From an uncultured Gammaproteobacteria bacterium (GTDB lineage: Bacteria; Pseudomonadota; Gammaproteobacteria; GCA-001735895), in NCBI GenBank assembly GCA_947260025.1, contig CAMYON010000062.1, forward strand, positions 1 to 32,290: a DNA stretch of 32,290 bases. The letters are read 5' to 3'. The position numbers and the translations under genes were made by a program. Of this stretch, positions 15,787 to 24,496 are shown piece after piece (position 1 is the stretch's first letter; the number at the start of each line of letters is the position of its first letter). The notes under the pieces were generated by a model, which was not told the DNA's origin, ran no database searches, and saw only the letters and a list, made by a program, of their open reading frames with translations.

Positions 15787-17454
15787 TCAGGTAGCAGCAG
15801 AACGCTGCAGGGTTTCCCAGTCCTGACCTAGGCCAACCGCGGCGTCGGACGGCGGCAGCATACCCTTGCCCTTGATGATGTCGGCGGCGCGCTCGGCGAG
15901 CATGATCGTCGGCGAGTTGAGATTGCCGTTGGTGATGGTCGGGAAAATCGACGAGTCGACCACGCGCAGGGCCTCGATGCCGCGCACGCGGGTTTCGGAA
16001 TCGACCACCGCCATGTCGTCCTCGCCCATGCGGCAGGCGCAGGAGGGATGGTAGGCCGACTCGACCGCGCCACGCACGAAGGCGTCGATTTCGTCATCGC
16101 TTTGCACGCCTTCTCCGGGCTGGATCTCGGGGCCGCGGTAGGCATCCATCGCCGGCTGGCCAATAATTTCCCGCGTCAACCGCACGCAGGCGCGGAAGGC
16201 CTCGATATCTTCCTCGTGCTGCAGGTAATTGAAAATAATTTCCGGCTTGTCCTGCACGCTCGGGGTGCGCAGCCTGACCGTGCCGCGGCTGCGCGGCTTG
16301 TTGTGCCCGACGTGGACCTGGAAGCCATGGCCATCGAAAGCGGCGTTGCCGTCGTAACGCATCGCGCCCGGCAGAAAATGGTACTGGATGTCGGGCCACT
16401 TGATACCGGCTTTGGAACGGATGAAAGCGCAGGACTCGAAGTGATTGGTTGCACCGAGGCCTTTCCTGGTCAGGAGCCAGCGACTGCCGATCAGGAATTT
16501 ACGCCAGGGATTGAGCTCGGCGTTGAGCGAGATCGGTTTATTGCAACGAAACTGGAAGTAGAACTCGAGGTGGTCCTGCAGGTTTTCGCCGACCCCGGGT
16601 AAATCGTGAACTACTTCGACGCCGGCCTGCTGCAGCACCGCGCCCGGGCCGATACCGGATAGCTGCAGTAAATGCGGCGAGGCAATCGGTCCAGCGCTCA
16701 GAATGACCTCGCGCTTTGCGCCCAGGGTTTGCTTGCCGCCGTCGCGCACGAACTCGACGCCGGTGGCGCGTTTGCCCTCGAGCAGGATACGCTGGCTGAG
16801 CGCGCCGGTAATGACTTTCAGGTTGGGGCGGTCCAGCGCCGGTTTCAGGTAGGCGTTGGCGGTCGACCAGCGCACGCCGTTCTTGACCGTCATATGCATC
16901 GGCCCGAAGCCTTCCTGCTGGCGGCCGTTGTAATCCGCGGTTTTCATATACCCGGCCTGCACGCCGGCCTCGATAAAGGCGCGGTACAGCGGGTTGTACA
17001 TATTGTTGCCGTTGTTGACCGCGAGCGGCCCGTCATGCGCGCGATACTCGTCGCTGCCGAAGGCCCAGTTGTCGGCTTTTTTAAAATAGGGCAGGCAATT
17101 ACGGTAAGCCCATTCCCGCGCGCCCTGGTTCTCCCACTCGTCGAAATCGAGTGCGTGACCACGCACGTAAACCATGCCGTTGATCGAAGAGGACCCGCCC
17201 AACACCTTACCGCGCGGGCAATGCATACGCCGATTGTCGAGATAAGGCTCTGGTTCCGATTCGTAAAACCAGTTGTACTTCTTCATGTTCATCGGGATCG
17301 ACAAGGCGGTCGGCATCTGGATAAAGATGCTGTTATCGCTGCCGCCGAATTCGAGCAGCGCAACCGTGGTATCCAGGTCTTCGCTGAGACGATTGGCGAG
17401 CACGCAACCGGCCGAGCCGGCACCGACGATGATGTAATCGAATTTCTCGGTCAT
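15787..17454 (-). CDS. betA: Choline dehydrogenase (GMC oxidoreductase family)
   Basis: This 555-aa flavoprotein oxidises choline to betaine aldehyde, the first step to glycine betaine. The N-terminal FAD site is [17 protein letters not shown], followed by the GMC signature [19 protein letters not shown] and the C-terminal catalytic motif [10 protein letters not shown], then [12 protein letters not shown]. Length equals E. coli BetA (556 aa), and long stretches ([37 protein letters not shown]) closely resemble it as I recall that sequence. Homologues act on other alcohols, so some caution remains. No betB aldehyde dehydrogenase or betI regulator is adjacent. It is divergent from the arsenic cassette across 299 bp and fits the betaine-oriented genes farther right. 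Confidence 0.82.
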   Translation of the reverse strand: MTEKFDYIIVGAGSAGCVLANRLSEDLDTTVALLEFGGSDNSIFIQMPTALSIPMNMKKYNWFYESEPEPYLDNRRMHCPRGKVLGGSSSINGMVYVRGHALDFDEWENQGAREWAYRNCLPYFKKADNWAFGSDEYRAHDGPLAVNNGNNMYNPLYRAFIEAGVQAGYMKTADYNGRQQEGFGPMHMTVKNGVRWSTANAYLKPALDRPNLKVITGALSQRILLEGKRATGVEFVRDGGKQTLGAKREVILSAGPIASPHLLQLSGIGPGAVLQQAGVEVVHDLPGVGENLQDHLEFYFQFRCNKPISLNAELNPWRKFLIGSRWLLTRKGLGATNHFESCAFIRSKAGIKWPDIQYHFLPGAMRYDGNAAFDGHGFQVHVGHNKPRSRGTVRLRTPSVQDKPEIIFNYLQHEEDIEAFRACVRLTREIIGQPAMDAYRGPEIQPGEGVQSDDEIDAFVRGAVESAYHPSCACRMGEDDMAVVDSETRVRGIEALRVVDSSIFPTITNGNLNSPTIMLAERAADIIKGKGMLPPSDAAVGLGQDWETLQRSAAT

Positions 17455-17734
17455 GTAATCACCTGTTACAGAGGCGCGATCTGAATTGCACTTAAGGCAG
17501 TCATAACCGCCTAAGCGGAGGGTCCGTATCCTGAACCGACTGAAAACGAGTTTCGCAAGATCCCCGCTTCCGCGGGGGATGACTCAACCAGGTAACTGCC
17601 ATCGAGGTCCGATCTTATTATTTCTTGTGCATTTTGTCGTCAAAGATTTAACACTCGACACAGTTATCCGGGAAGCCGGCATGTCATGCGTAAATTCGAG
17701 CGAAGGCGATGAAAAAGCTTGATTTGAATTAATA
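17455..17734. other. Intergenic region between betA and arsR
   Basis: About 280 bp without a supportable gene. It holds a short hairpin CCGC-CTAA-GCGG near 17502-17513, a REP-like hairpin at 17559-17583 and an AT-rich stretch approaching arsR. A TAATAT at 17730-17735 could act as a -10 for arsR but no matching -35 is evident. Promoters for betA and arsR are expected here but not clearly readable. Confidence 0.4.
17559..17583 (-). repeat. REP-like hairpin, copy 1
   Basis: CCCCGC (17562-17567) faces GCGGGG across a TTCC loop. Read leftward it begins GTCATCCCC and ends GGATC, the same outline as the copies at 19813-19848 and 28516-28535. It is intergenic. Confidence 0.6.
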
Positions 17735-17752
17735 TGTCGATTATCGTCGACA
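17735..17752. promoter_or_regulatory. Candidate ArsR operator overlapping the arsR translation start region
   Basis: A perfect inverted repeat, TGTCGA (17735-17740) and TCGACA (17747-17752) with a 6-base spacer, ends one base before the arsR ATG at 17754. It occupies the place where a ribosome site would be. Position and symmetry suit autoregulation by ArsR; binding is inferred. Confidence 0.5.
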
Positions 17753-17753
17753 A

Positions 17754-18119
17754 ATGGACATACCTAACGCGGCAAAAGCGCTCAGCGCACTATCGCAGGC
17801 ATCCCGGCTCAGGGCTTTCAGGCTGCTGGTGGGCAGCGGCACCGAGGGCATGGCGGCTGGTCGTATTGCCGATGCACTGGATATTCCGCACAACACCCTG
17901 TCGACGCACCTGTCGACACTCGTTAATGCCGGCCTGGTCAACTCCAGGCGCGAGAGCCGCTCGATCATCTACAGTATCGACTTCGAGGGCACCCGCGCGC
18001 TGTTCACCTTCCTGATGGAAGAATGCTGCCAGGGCAGTCCCGAGGTCTGCCTGCCAGCACTGGAAAGCCTGCTGCCGCGGTGCTGCGACTCAACCAAACC
18101 TAGTGGAGTAAATTCATGA
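17754..18119 (+). CDS. arsR: ArsR/SmtB-family arsenic-responsive repressor
   Basis: A 121-aa winged-helix repressor. The helix-turn-helix is visible around AGRIADALDIPHNTLSTHLSTL, followed by the wing (SRRESRSIIYSID). The metalloid-site cysteines are not in the E. coli position (CxC in the DNA-binding helix). They lie at the C-terminal end: C91, C92 and C99, plus C110 and C111. This resembles the C-terminal three-cysteine arsenite site described for Acidithiobacillus ArsR. ATG 17754 has no clear ribosome site; the operator palindrome abuts it. The stop overlaps the arsI start (ATGA), showing translational coupling. It probably represses the three-gene cassette. Confidence 0.88.
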   Translation: MDIPNAAKALSALSQASRLRAFRLLVGSGTEGMAAGRIADALDIPHNTLSTHLSTLVNAGLVNSRRESRSIIYSIDFEGTRALFTFLMEECCQGSPEVCLPALESLLPRCCDSTKPSGVNS

Positions 18120-18577
18120 AGCGTCTGCACGTCAACCTTTCCGTCTCCGATCTCGATTCATCCGTCGGTTTCTACAATTCATTGTTCAATGCGGAACCCG
18201 CCGTACTGAAGGAAGATTACGCCAAGTGGATGCTGGATGACCCGCGCGTCAACTTTGCCATTACCACTCGCGGTGAGCGCAAGGGTCTCGACCATCTCGG
18301 CATCCAGGTCGAAAACAACGACGAACTCGGTGAAGTCTATTCGCGCCTCAAAACCGCCAGCGCGCCGGTGATCGAGGAAGGCGAGACCACCTGCTGCTAC
18401 GCCAACTCGGAGAAAAGCTGGATCTTCGATCCTGACAGCATTGCCTGGGAAACCTTTCTGACGCTTGGCGAAAGCCCGGTTTACGGCACCGATACCATCA
18501 AGAATGCCAATCCCGATACCTCCTGCTGCGGCCGCTCGCAACCCGAGGCCGCGAAAACGGAATCCAGCTGCTGCTAG
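18116..18577 (+). CDS. arsI: ArsI/CadI-family dioxygenase, probable organoarsenical C-As lyase
   Basis: A 153-aa vicinal-oxygen-chelate (glyoxalase-fold) protein. Candidate Fe(II) ligands are H5 (RLHVNLSV), H60 (LDHLGIQVE) and E112 (AWETF), matching the 2-His-1-Glu layout of ArsI. The vicinal cysteine pair in TTCCYANS (C93, C94) corresponds to the pair that binds trivalent methylarsenite in characterised ArsI. The C-terminus has two further CC pairs (TSCCGRS and a terminal CC), a metalloid-binding tail seen in the family. It should cleave the carbon-arsenic bond of methylarsenite or aromatic trivalent arsenicals, yielding arsenite for the Acr3 pump. It overlaps arsR by 4 bp and precedes acr3 by 43 bp. 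CadI-type metal binding without lyase activity is the alternative. Confidence 0.82.
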   Translation: MKRLHVNLSVSDLDSSVGFYNSLFNAEPAVLKEDYAKWMLDDPRVNFAITTRGERKGLDHLGIQVENNDELGEVYSRLKTASAPVIEEGETTCCYANSEKSWIFDPDSIAWETFLTLGESPVYGTDTIKNANPDTSCCGRSQPEAAKTESSCC

Positions 18578-18620
18578 CAGTATTCCGACTCGATAAACCA
18601 ATACTGGAAGCGAAACAATA

Positions 18621-19643
18621 ATGGGCATATTCGAACGTTACCTGTCACTTTGGGTGGCACTTTGCATCGTGGCCGGCGTGGCCGGCGGCGTGACAATGCC
18701 GCAACTTTTTCAGCTGGTTGCCGGCTTCGAATATGCCAGCGTCAACATGGTAGTCGCGGTACTCATCTGGATCATGATTTATCCGATGATGGTCAACGTC
18801 GATTTCGCCTCGATCAAGGATGTCGGCAAGAAGCCGCGCGGCCTGTGTATCACGCTGGTGGTCAACTGGCTGATCAAGCCCTTCACCATGGCGGCGCTCG
18901 GCGTGCTGTTCTTCGAACACGTGTTTGCCGGACTGGTCGATCCGCAAACCGGCCGGGAGTACATCGCCGGCATGATCCTGCTGGGAGTTGCCCCCTGCAC
19001 CGCGATGGTGTTCGTCTGGAGCCAGATGGTGCGCGGTGACGCCAACTACACGCTGGTTCAGGTCTCGATCAACGATATCATCATGGTGTTTGCATTCGCA
19101 CCGATCGCGGCGTTGCTGCTCGGCGTGACCGATATCGTGGTGCCCTGGGAGACACTGCTGCTGTCGGTAATCCTGTACGTGGTAATTCCGCTGGCAGCGG
19201 GCTACATGACGCGCAAGATGCTGGACAATACGGGCAACCACGAACACATCGCGGATTTCACCGCGAAGATCAAACCCTTCTCGGTCATGGGATTGCTGGC
19301 AACTGTCGTACTGCTATTCGGATTCCAGGCACAGACCATTATCGACAAGCCGATGGTTATCGTGTTGATCGCGATCCCGCTGCTGATCCAGAGTTACGCC
19401 ATATTCGCCGTCGCCTACGGCTGGGCCTACCTGTGGCGCGTGCCCTTCGACACCGCGGCGCCGGCCGCGCTGATCGGTACCTCCAACTTCTTCGAACTCG
19501 CAGTGGCGGTCGCGATTAGCCTGTTCGGACTGAACTCGGGCGCCGCACTCGCCACCGTCGTCGGCGTGCTGGTCGAGGTGCCCGTCATGCTGTCGCTGGT
19601 GGCCTTTGCCAACCGCACCCGGCCCCATTTCGCGCAGACCTGA
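18621..19643 (+). CDS. acr3: Acr3-family arsenite efflux permease
   Basis: A 340-aa inner-membrane carrier with about ten membrane segments that exports arsenite. Visible family features are the opening [46 protein letters not shown], and [13 protein letters not shown] with the conserved essential cysteine (C126). The [10 protein letters not shown]-like segment near the C-terminus (here [15 protein letters not shown]) is also typical. Length matches Acr3 rather than the unrelated ArsB. It is the last gene of the arsR-arsI-acr3 cassette. There is no arsenate reductase (arsC) in the cassette, so it seems built for arsenite and trivalent organoarsenicals rather than arsenate. Confidence 0.93.
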   Translation: MGIFERYLSLWVALCIVAGVAGGVTMPQLFQLVAGFEYASVNMVVAVLIWIMIYPMMVNVDFASIKDVGKKPRGLCITLVVNWLIKPFTMAALGVLFFEHVFAGLVDPQTGREYIAGMILLGVAPCTAMVFVWSQMVRGDANYTLVQVSINDIIMVFAFAPIAALLLGVTDIVVPWETLLLSVILYVVIPLAAGYMTRKMLDNTGNHEHIADFTAKIKPFSVMGLLATVVLLFGFQAQTIIDKPMVIVLIAIPLLIQSYAIFAVAYGWAYLWRVPFDTAAPAALIGTSNFFELAVAVAISLFGLNSGAALATVVGVLVEVPVMLSLVAFANRTRPHFAQT

Positions 19644-19736
19644 AATCGCCGGCTGCGGTTACCGGTTCAAAGCCTCGACTTCGTTCACAAATTCGACGGC
19701 AACCCTCGCGCTCGGCTGGCGCCCCTGGCTGCAGGT

Positions 19737-19764
19737 AAAAAAAGCCTGCACCAGGAGTGCAGGC
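19737..19764 (-). terminator. Intrinsic terminator for leftward transcription
   Basis: A perfect 8-bp stem (19744-19751 with 19757-19764, 5-base loop) is followed leftward by seven A on the plus strand, that is a run of seven U in the leftward transcript. It would end transcripts of the oxidase gene at 19887-21230. Rightward it lacks a U-run. Confidence 0.85.
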
Positions 19765-19812
19765 CAATAACGGAGTATTTATCCTCTGACGGACATCGTG
19801 GATTCGTTACGA

Positions 19813-19848
19813 GATCCCGGATATTCGCTACGCGAATTCCGGGATGAC
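19813..19848 (-). repeat. REP-like hairpin, copy 2
   Basis: Read leftward it runs GTCATCCCGGAATTCGC, a short turn, then GCGAATATCCGGGATC, an imperfect inverted repeat. It is the longest of the copies and abuts the 47-bp palindrome at 19844-19890. Confidence 0.65.
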
Positions 19849-19890
19849 AACGAGGCCACCGTGTGATTCACACGGTGGCCTCGTTGTCAT
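19844..19890. repeat. Perfect 47-bp palindrome at the 3' end of the oxidase gene
   Basis: Two 23-base arms (19844-19866 and 19868-19890) are exact reverse complements around the single base T at 19867. The right arm contains the TGA stop of the leftward oxidase gene (19887-19889) and the left arm overlaps the REP-like copy by 5 bases. There is no U-run next to it, and the true intrinsic terminator lies about 80 bp farther left. It may protect the mRNA 3' end or be part of a repeat element. Confidence 0.85.
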
Positions 19891-21230
19891 GACCAGGGAA
19901 ACGGGCTGTTCGATACCGGATGCAGTCTGCCCTCGGCGTAACGCGAGAAGCGGAACGGCTCGAGCAGCGAGCTCTTCTGCCCGCACAGCTCCTCGGCCAC
20001 CAGCTTACCGACGCCGAGCATCTTGTAACCATGATTGGAATCGGCGATCAGGTAGCAGTTTTCACGAAACACGTCGAACACCGGGAAACTGTCCGGGGTA
20101 AACGAACCGATGCCGCCCGAGGGCTCGTTCTTGTAGTACTCGAACTGGCCTTCGAACCGCTTCTGGCAATGCGCCAGCGCCGAGGTCCACATATGCGCGA
20201 AATCCTCACCGACTACGAAATCGGGCGAATCGACGCCGTAGGGATCGACCGCGACGTCATCGGGATCGGTGTCGATCGCGTAAGGCGCGGCGCCGCCCTG
20301 GATACCGCCGAAGTGAAAGTCGGGCTTGTAGTAAATACCCCACATCTGGTCGGTGATCAGGCTGCCGTCGAAATCCGAGTACAGCGGCTCGTTGCTGTCG
20401 ACGTGGATCACCGGCGGGAACTTGCCATCGTTGGTTTTCTGCAGCTCCGGGTCGACGCCGAGAGTGCCTTCCTGCAAGGACCAGTAAATCCACATCGGCA
20501 CGTTGTCGTGCACGTGGCCATCGGCACCCTTGATGCTGATGGTCTTCGGCAATTCGAGCATGTCCCATACGGTCTTGGCCCAGGGGCCCGCGCCGATGAC
20601 GATCTGGTCGCAACCAATCTCGCCCTTGTCGGTTTCCACCGCCCGCACCGCGCCGCCGGCCGAATCGCTCTTGAAACCGGTGACGGTGCAGCCGGTCAGG
20701 ATACGCACGCCCTCGTTTTCCGCCTTGGTAGCAAGTGCGTACATCGCTTTGGTGTTATTCGCGTACCCGCCGCGCTTTTCGTGCAGCACCGAAGTGATGC
20801 CTTTGGCCTGCCAGTCATGGAACAGGGTCTTCATGTATTCCGCGGATTCCTTTTCGCCTTCGATGAAGGTCGACTCGTAACCGATTTCCTTTTGCTGACG
20901 CGCGATGCTGGCGACGTCATCATGCATGCTTTCCGGGCTGATCTGCATGTAGCCGACCGGGTGATAGCTGTAACCCTCGGGGTCGGTCTCCCAGACACCG
21001 ACGCTATGCGCCATCAGTTCGCGCATTGCCGGCTGGAAGTAATTATTACGTACCACCCCGCAGGCGATGCCGGATGCTCCCGCGGCGATGCCACCCTTGT
21101 CGACCACGAGGATATCGCGCCCGTCGCCCTTGCCCTGGGCCTTGAGCTGTTGCGCCAGGTGGTAAGCGGTACTGAGACCGTGTATACCCGCACCGATAAC
21201 CAGATATTTTACATGAGAAGGAATCGCCAT
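19887..21230 (-). CDS. DAO-family FAD-dependent oxidoreductase, sarcosine/dimethylglycine oxidase-like
   Basis: This 447-aa flavoprotein belongs to the D-amino-acid oxidase/sarcosine oxidase beta-subunit group. The FAD-binding motif is YLVIGAGIHGLSTAYHLAQ near the N-terminus, with VVDKGGIAAGASGIACGVVR next. A second flavin-contacting strand is QIVIGAGPWAKTV, and the C-terminal FAD loop is YLIADSNHGYKMLGVGKLVAEEL. Such enzymes oxidise secondary and tertiary amines, for example N-methylglycines. The folate and aminomethyltransferase domains of full dimethylglycine dehydrogenase are absent, and no sarcosine oxidase alpha, gamma or delta genes are adjacent. A single-subunit N-methylglycine or related amine oxidase is the best guess from context (betA, MttB-family gene, GbdR-like regulator). 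The substrate is not proven. Confidence 0.72.
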   Translation of the reverse strand: MAIPSHVKYLVIGAGIHGLSTAYHLAQQLKAQGKGDGRDILVVDKGGIAAGASGIACGVVRNNYFQPAMRELMAHSVGVWETDPEGYSYHPVGYMQISPESMHDDVASIARQQKEIGYESTFIEGEKESAEYMKTLFHDWQAKGITSVLHEKRGGYANNTKAMYALATKAENEGVRILTGCTVTGFKSDSAGGAVRAVETDKGEIGCDQIVIGAGPWAKTVWDMLELPKTISIKGADGHVHDNVPMWIYWSLQEGTLGVDPELQKTNDGKFPPVIHVDSNEPLYSDFDGSLITDQMWGIYYKPDFHFGGIQGGAAPYAIDTDPDDVAVDPYGVDSPDFVVGEDFAHMWTSALAHCQKRFEGQFEYYKNEPSGGIGSFTPDSFPVFDVFRENCYLIADSNHGYKMLGVGKLVAEELCGQKSSLLEPFRFSRYAEGRLHPVSNSPFPWS

Positions 21231-21262
21231 TGATCAATCCGCCTTGTTCTATGTTTCGCAAT

Positions 21263-21289
21263 GTGGAGTCCCGTTTAACGGGACCCCAC
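21263..21289 (-). terminator. Hairpin between the patB-like and oxidase genes
   Basis: GTCCCGTT and AACGGGAC pair perfectly around one T. The stem extends past one mismatch to GTGG/CCAC, about 12 pairs in total. It lies 114 bp downstream of the patB-like stop and 33 bp upstream of the oxidase start. There is no U-run, so it could be a weak terminator, a processing site or a leader structure. Confidence 0.45.
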
Positions 21290-21402
21290 GTGAAGATGCA
21301 CGAGAATATCGGAAACCGCCGGCCTGGCGCCGAACTAGAACGACCTAAGAAAAGACAATTACGACATGCCGTTGGCGCGGCATCGAAGCGGCCTGGAGGG
21401 CG

Positions 21403-22551
21403 CTAGGCCAGAGATTCAACGGCTTTACGGATGCGTTCCACCGCCTGTTCGACGCGACTGCGGGGGCAGCCGAAATTGAGACGCATGAAGCCATTGTCGC
21501 CAAAATCACGTCCTGGAGACATGCCGACGCCGGCGTTTTCGAAGAATTCCATCGGATCTTCGAGCCCGAGCGCGGAGACATCGATCCAGGCCAGGTAAGT
21601 TGCCTCGATCGATCCCAGGCTCAAGCCGGGAATACGGTTGATTGCATCGATCAGGTAGTCCCGGTTGGCGGCAAGGTAGGCGCACTGCTGGCGTATCCAC
21701 TCGTCGCCGAACTCGTAAGCCGCCTCGGCCGCGGCCAGGCCCATGACATTGACGTGCGGCACGATATAGGGACTGACTTTCATCTGCGCACGCAATTCCG
21801 GCTGGCGCACGATCGCGAAGGCGCAGCCGAGCCCGGCCAGGTTAAAAGTCTTGCTCGGCGCCATCAGGGTAATGCTGCGCTGCTCGATTTCAGGGCCCAG
21901 CGATGCAATCGGGAGGTGTTTCCTGATCGGGTCAAGAATCAGGTCGCAATGAATTTCATCCGAGCACAGCAGCATGTCCCGCTGTATAACGAACTCGGCA
22001 AGGCGCTGTAACTCGCTTTCGCGGTAAATCGCGCCGCCCGGGTTTTGCGGGTTGCATAGCAGCAGCAACTGCCCCGGACGCGTGGGCTGCTGCTCGAGCC
22101 AGTCCAGGTCGATGATCATGCGATCCTCTTGCATGCGCATCGGTACCGGCAGGCCGATTTGCGCGTTCATCTGCGGCGCCTTAGCGAACGGCGGGTAAAT
22201 AATTGCTGGACGAAAGACTTCGTCACCAGGCTTGCCGGTGGCGCGACAGGCGAGGAACAGCGCGCCGACGATACCGGGTAAAAATACCAGCCAGTCGGGT
22301 TCGATCTGCCACTGGTACAAGCGGCGCATGCGCTCGACCAGCACTTCGATCAGGTGCTCCGGCGTATGCCCGTAACCGAACACGGGGTGATCGGCGCGAC
22401 GATGCAACGCCTGCTGGACTTCGGGCAATACCGTGAAATCGGTATCCGCCACCCACATCGGTAAAATATCGCGGCCGCGGTACTTTTCCCACTTGGCGCT
22501 GGTGGCGTTGCTGCGGTCGATCTGTCGATCGAAATCGTAAATTTCGCTCAT
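21403..22551 (-). CDS. PatB/MalY-type PLP-dependent C-S beta-lyase or aminotransferase
   Basis: A 382-aa fold-type I PLP enzyme. The N-terminus reads YDFDRQIDRSNATSAKWEKY, then ILPMWVADTDF, the hallmark of the MalY/PatB subgroup. LLLCNPQNPGG binds the substrate carboxylate, CSDEIHCDL holds the aspartate for the pyridine ring, and SKTFNLAGL holds the PLP lysine. ATG 22551 is preferred, since the extra residues from the upstream start at 22608 are not family-like. Members cleave cystathionine, cysteine or S-substituted cysteines to pyruvate and ammonia, and some act as aminotransferases. It is the upstream neighbour of the DAO-family gene on the same strand (172 bp gap) and divergent from the GMC gene at 22743. 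Nothing shows which thiol substrate it uses. Confidence 0.82.
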   Translation of the reverse strand: MSEIYDFDRQIDRSNATSAKWEKYRGRDILPMWVADTDFTVLPEVQQALHRRADHPVFGYGHTPEHLIEVLVERMRRLYQWQIEPDWLVFLPGIVGALFLACRATGKPGDEVFRPAIIYPPFAKAPQMNAQIGLPVPMRMQEDRMIIDLDWLEQQPTRPGQLLLLCNPQNPGGAIYRESELQRLAEFVIQRDMLLCSDEIHCDLILDPIRKHLPIASLGPEIEQRSITLMAPSKTFNLAGLGCAFAIVRQPELRAQMKVSPYIVPHVNVMGLAAAEAAYEFGDEWIRQQCAYLAANRDYLIDAINRIPGLSLGSIEATYLAWIDVSALGLEDPMEFFENAGVGMSPGRDFGDNGFMRLNFGCPRSRVEQAVERIRKAVESLA

Positions 22552-22742
22552 GTAAGCCCGTCGTCTGGTTGTAGCGGCGATCATATTCGAAGCCATAACC
22601 GCATCCAAGCTTTTTGCTACCCGGCATGCCTTATTCAGTGCCCGCCGCGGCGCGTGTTAAATATCTCGCGGCCGTGAACCGTTAACCCGGACGGTTACCA
22701 TTAGGGATTGACCTGTCTCGATACAGTTGCGATGCTCTGCGC

Positions 22743-24374
22743 ATGAAAGCCGAATACGATTACATCATCCTGGGCGCGGGCTCGGCCGGCTGCGTGCTCG
22801 CCAATCGCCTCAGCGAAAGCGGTGAGCACTCGGTGCTGATCGTCGAGGCTGGCGGGGTGGATAGCAAACTCATGATCCACATCCCCGCTGGAGTACACAG
22901 CGTTTACAAGGACCCGTCGATCAACTGGAACTACGAAACCGAGGCCGAGGCCGAACTCGAGCAACGCAAGGTCGAACTACCGCGCGGCAAGGTATTGGGC
23001 GGCTCGTCGTCGATCAACTCGATGGTGTACATGCGCGGGCATCCGAAAGATTATGATCGCTGGAACGACGAGCTCGGCCTCGATGGCTGGAGCTACGCCG
23101 ACTGCCTGCCCTATTTCAAGGCCGGCGAAACCTCCGAGCGCGGCGCCAACGAATGGCGCGGTGACAGCGGGCCGCTCGGCGTCGCCCGCGGCAAGCTCGA
23201 AAATCCGCTGTTCGACGCTTTCCTCACTGCCGGTGAAACTTCCAAGCAGGGCAGGTCAGACGATCTCAACGGTTATCAGCCCGAGGGTCTGGCACGTCTC
23301 GACAGCACCATTCGCGACGGGCGTCGCTGCAGCGCCGCGGTGGCGCATCTTAAACCCGCGCTGACGCGCTCCAACCTGGAGCTGGTGACACACGCACTGG
23401 TCGAGCAAATCCTGCTGGAAAACCACCGCGCCACCGGCGTCCGCTTCCAGCACCAGGGCAAGGTTCAGGTGATTCGCGCGCGGCGTGAAGTGATATTGTC
23501 CTGCGGCGCGATCAAATCGCCACAGGTGCTGATGCTGTCGGGCATCGGGCCGGCGGCAGAACTGAAAAAGCACGGCATCACGCTGCGTCACGAAATGCCC
23601 GCGGTCGGGCAAAACCTGCAGGATCATCTGAAACTGAACTGCAGCTGGCGCTGTACCCAGCCGATCACCTATCACCGCGTCAGCCGACCGTGGAATAAAC
23701 TGAGGATCGGTGCGCGCTGGCTAACCAGCAAGGACGGCTTCGGCGCATCCAATATCTGGGAAGCCGGGGGCTTGATTCGGGGCAACGATAAGGTCGACTA
23801 TCCGAACCTGCAGTATCACTTTGCGCCGATTTCAGCGAAATTTCACGGCCGCAAGATTGTCCTGTCGCAGGGTTTCACGCTGCAGGTCGAGCAGCTGCGG
23901 CCGGCGAGCTCGGGCCATATTGCGCTGACCTCGGGCAATCCGCTCGACCGGCCCGCGGCTCATTTCAATTACCTGTCCGAGGCCCGGGATTTGCGCGAGC
24001 TGGTGGAAGGTTTTCACAAGCTCAACCAGTTGATCATGCAGCCCGCGTTTATCGCTTTTCGCGGCGAACGCACCGAACCGATGCCCGAGGTTAAGTCGGA
24101 ATCGGAAATCGAGGACTGGATACGCGCCACCGCGTCGACCGACTATCATCCCAGCTGCAGTTGCCGCATGGGCAAGGGCGAAAACTCGGTGGTCGACGCC
24201 GAACTGAAAGTTCACGGCCTCGACGGATTACGCGTGGTCGACGCCTCGGTGATGCCGGCTATCGTCAGCGGCAATCTGAACGCGCCGACGCAAATGATCG
24301 CAGCGCGCGCGGCCGATTTCATCCTCGGTAAAACGCCGTTACCCCCGGAACACGCCCGTTTTCACTTTCAGTAA
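22743..24374 (+). CDS. GMC-family FAD-dependent alcohol dehydrogenase/oxidase
   Basis: A 543-aa protein with the GMC architecture: FAD site [17 protein letters not shown], signature [21 protein letters not shown], substrate domain, and the C-terminal catalytic histidine segment YHPSCSCRMGKGENSVVD followed by VSGNLNAPTQMIAARAADFI. It is a paralogue of the choline dehydrogenase at 15787-17454. It lacks the BetA-like stretches (for example [10 protein letters not shown] is replaced by QRKVELPRGK), so another primary alcohol is likely: an alkyl, polyol or other substituted alcohol. It is divergent from the patB-like gene and converges on the DadA-like gene with 122 bp between them. Substrate is unknown. 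Confidence 0.85.
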   Translation: MKAEYDYIILGAGSAGCVLANRLSESGEHSVLIVEAGGVDSKLMIHIPAGVHSVYKDPSINWNYETEAEAELEQRKVELPRGKVLGGSSSINSMVYMRGHPKDYDRWNDELGLDGWSYADCLPYFKAGETSERGANEWRGDSGPLGVARGKLENPLFDAFLTAGETSKQGRSDDLNGYQPEGLARLDSTIRDGRRCSAAVAHLKPALTRSNLELVTHALVEQILLENHRATGVRFQHQGKVQVIRARREVILSCGAIKSPQVLMLSGIGPAAELKKHGITLRHEMPAVGQNLQDHLKLNCSWRCTQPITYHRVSRPWNKLRIGARWLTSKDGFGASNIWEAGGLIRGNDKVDYPNLQYHFAPISAKFHGRKIVLSQGFTLQVEQLRPASSGHIALTSGNPLDRPAAHFNYLSEARDLRELVEGFHKLNQLIMQPAFIAFRGERTEPMPEVKSESEIEDWIRATASTDYHPSCSCRMGKGENSVVDAELKVHGLDGLRVVDASVMPAIVSGNLNAPTQMIAARAADFILGKTPLPPEHARFHFQ

Positions 24375-24397
24375 GACTTTCGACTGGCGTAATTCCG

Positions 24398-24408
24398 GTC
24401 ATCCCGGG
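24398..24408 (+). repeat. Truncated REP-like head
   Basis: GTCATCCCGGG matches the head of the REP-like copies, but no matching second arm follows. It lies between convergent genes, as other copies lie at gene ends. It is short enough to be chance. Confidence 0.3.
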
Positions 24409-24496
24409 TTAAATTAAAATCCAGACACCAGCAAACAGGTCTCGATACGGGCTAGAAGTTACCCATCGCTACACAACCGACGCTCTTTTCAAATGC

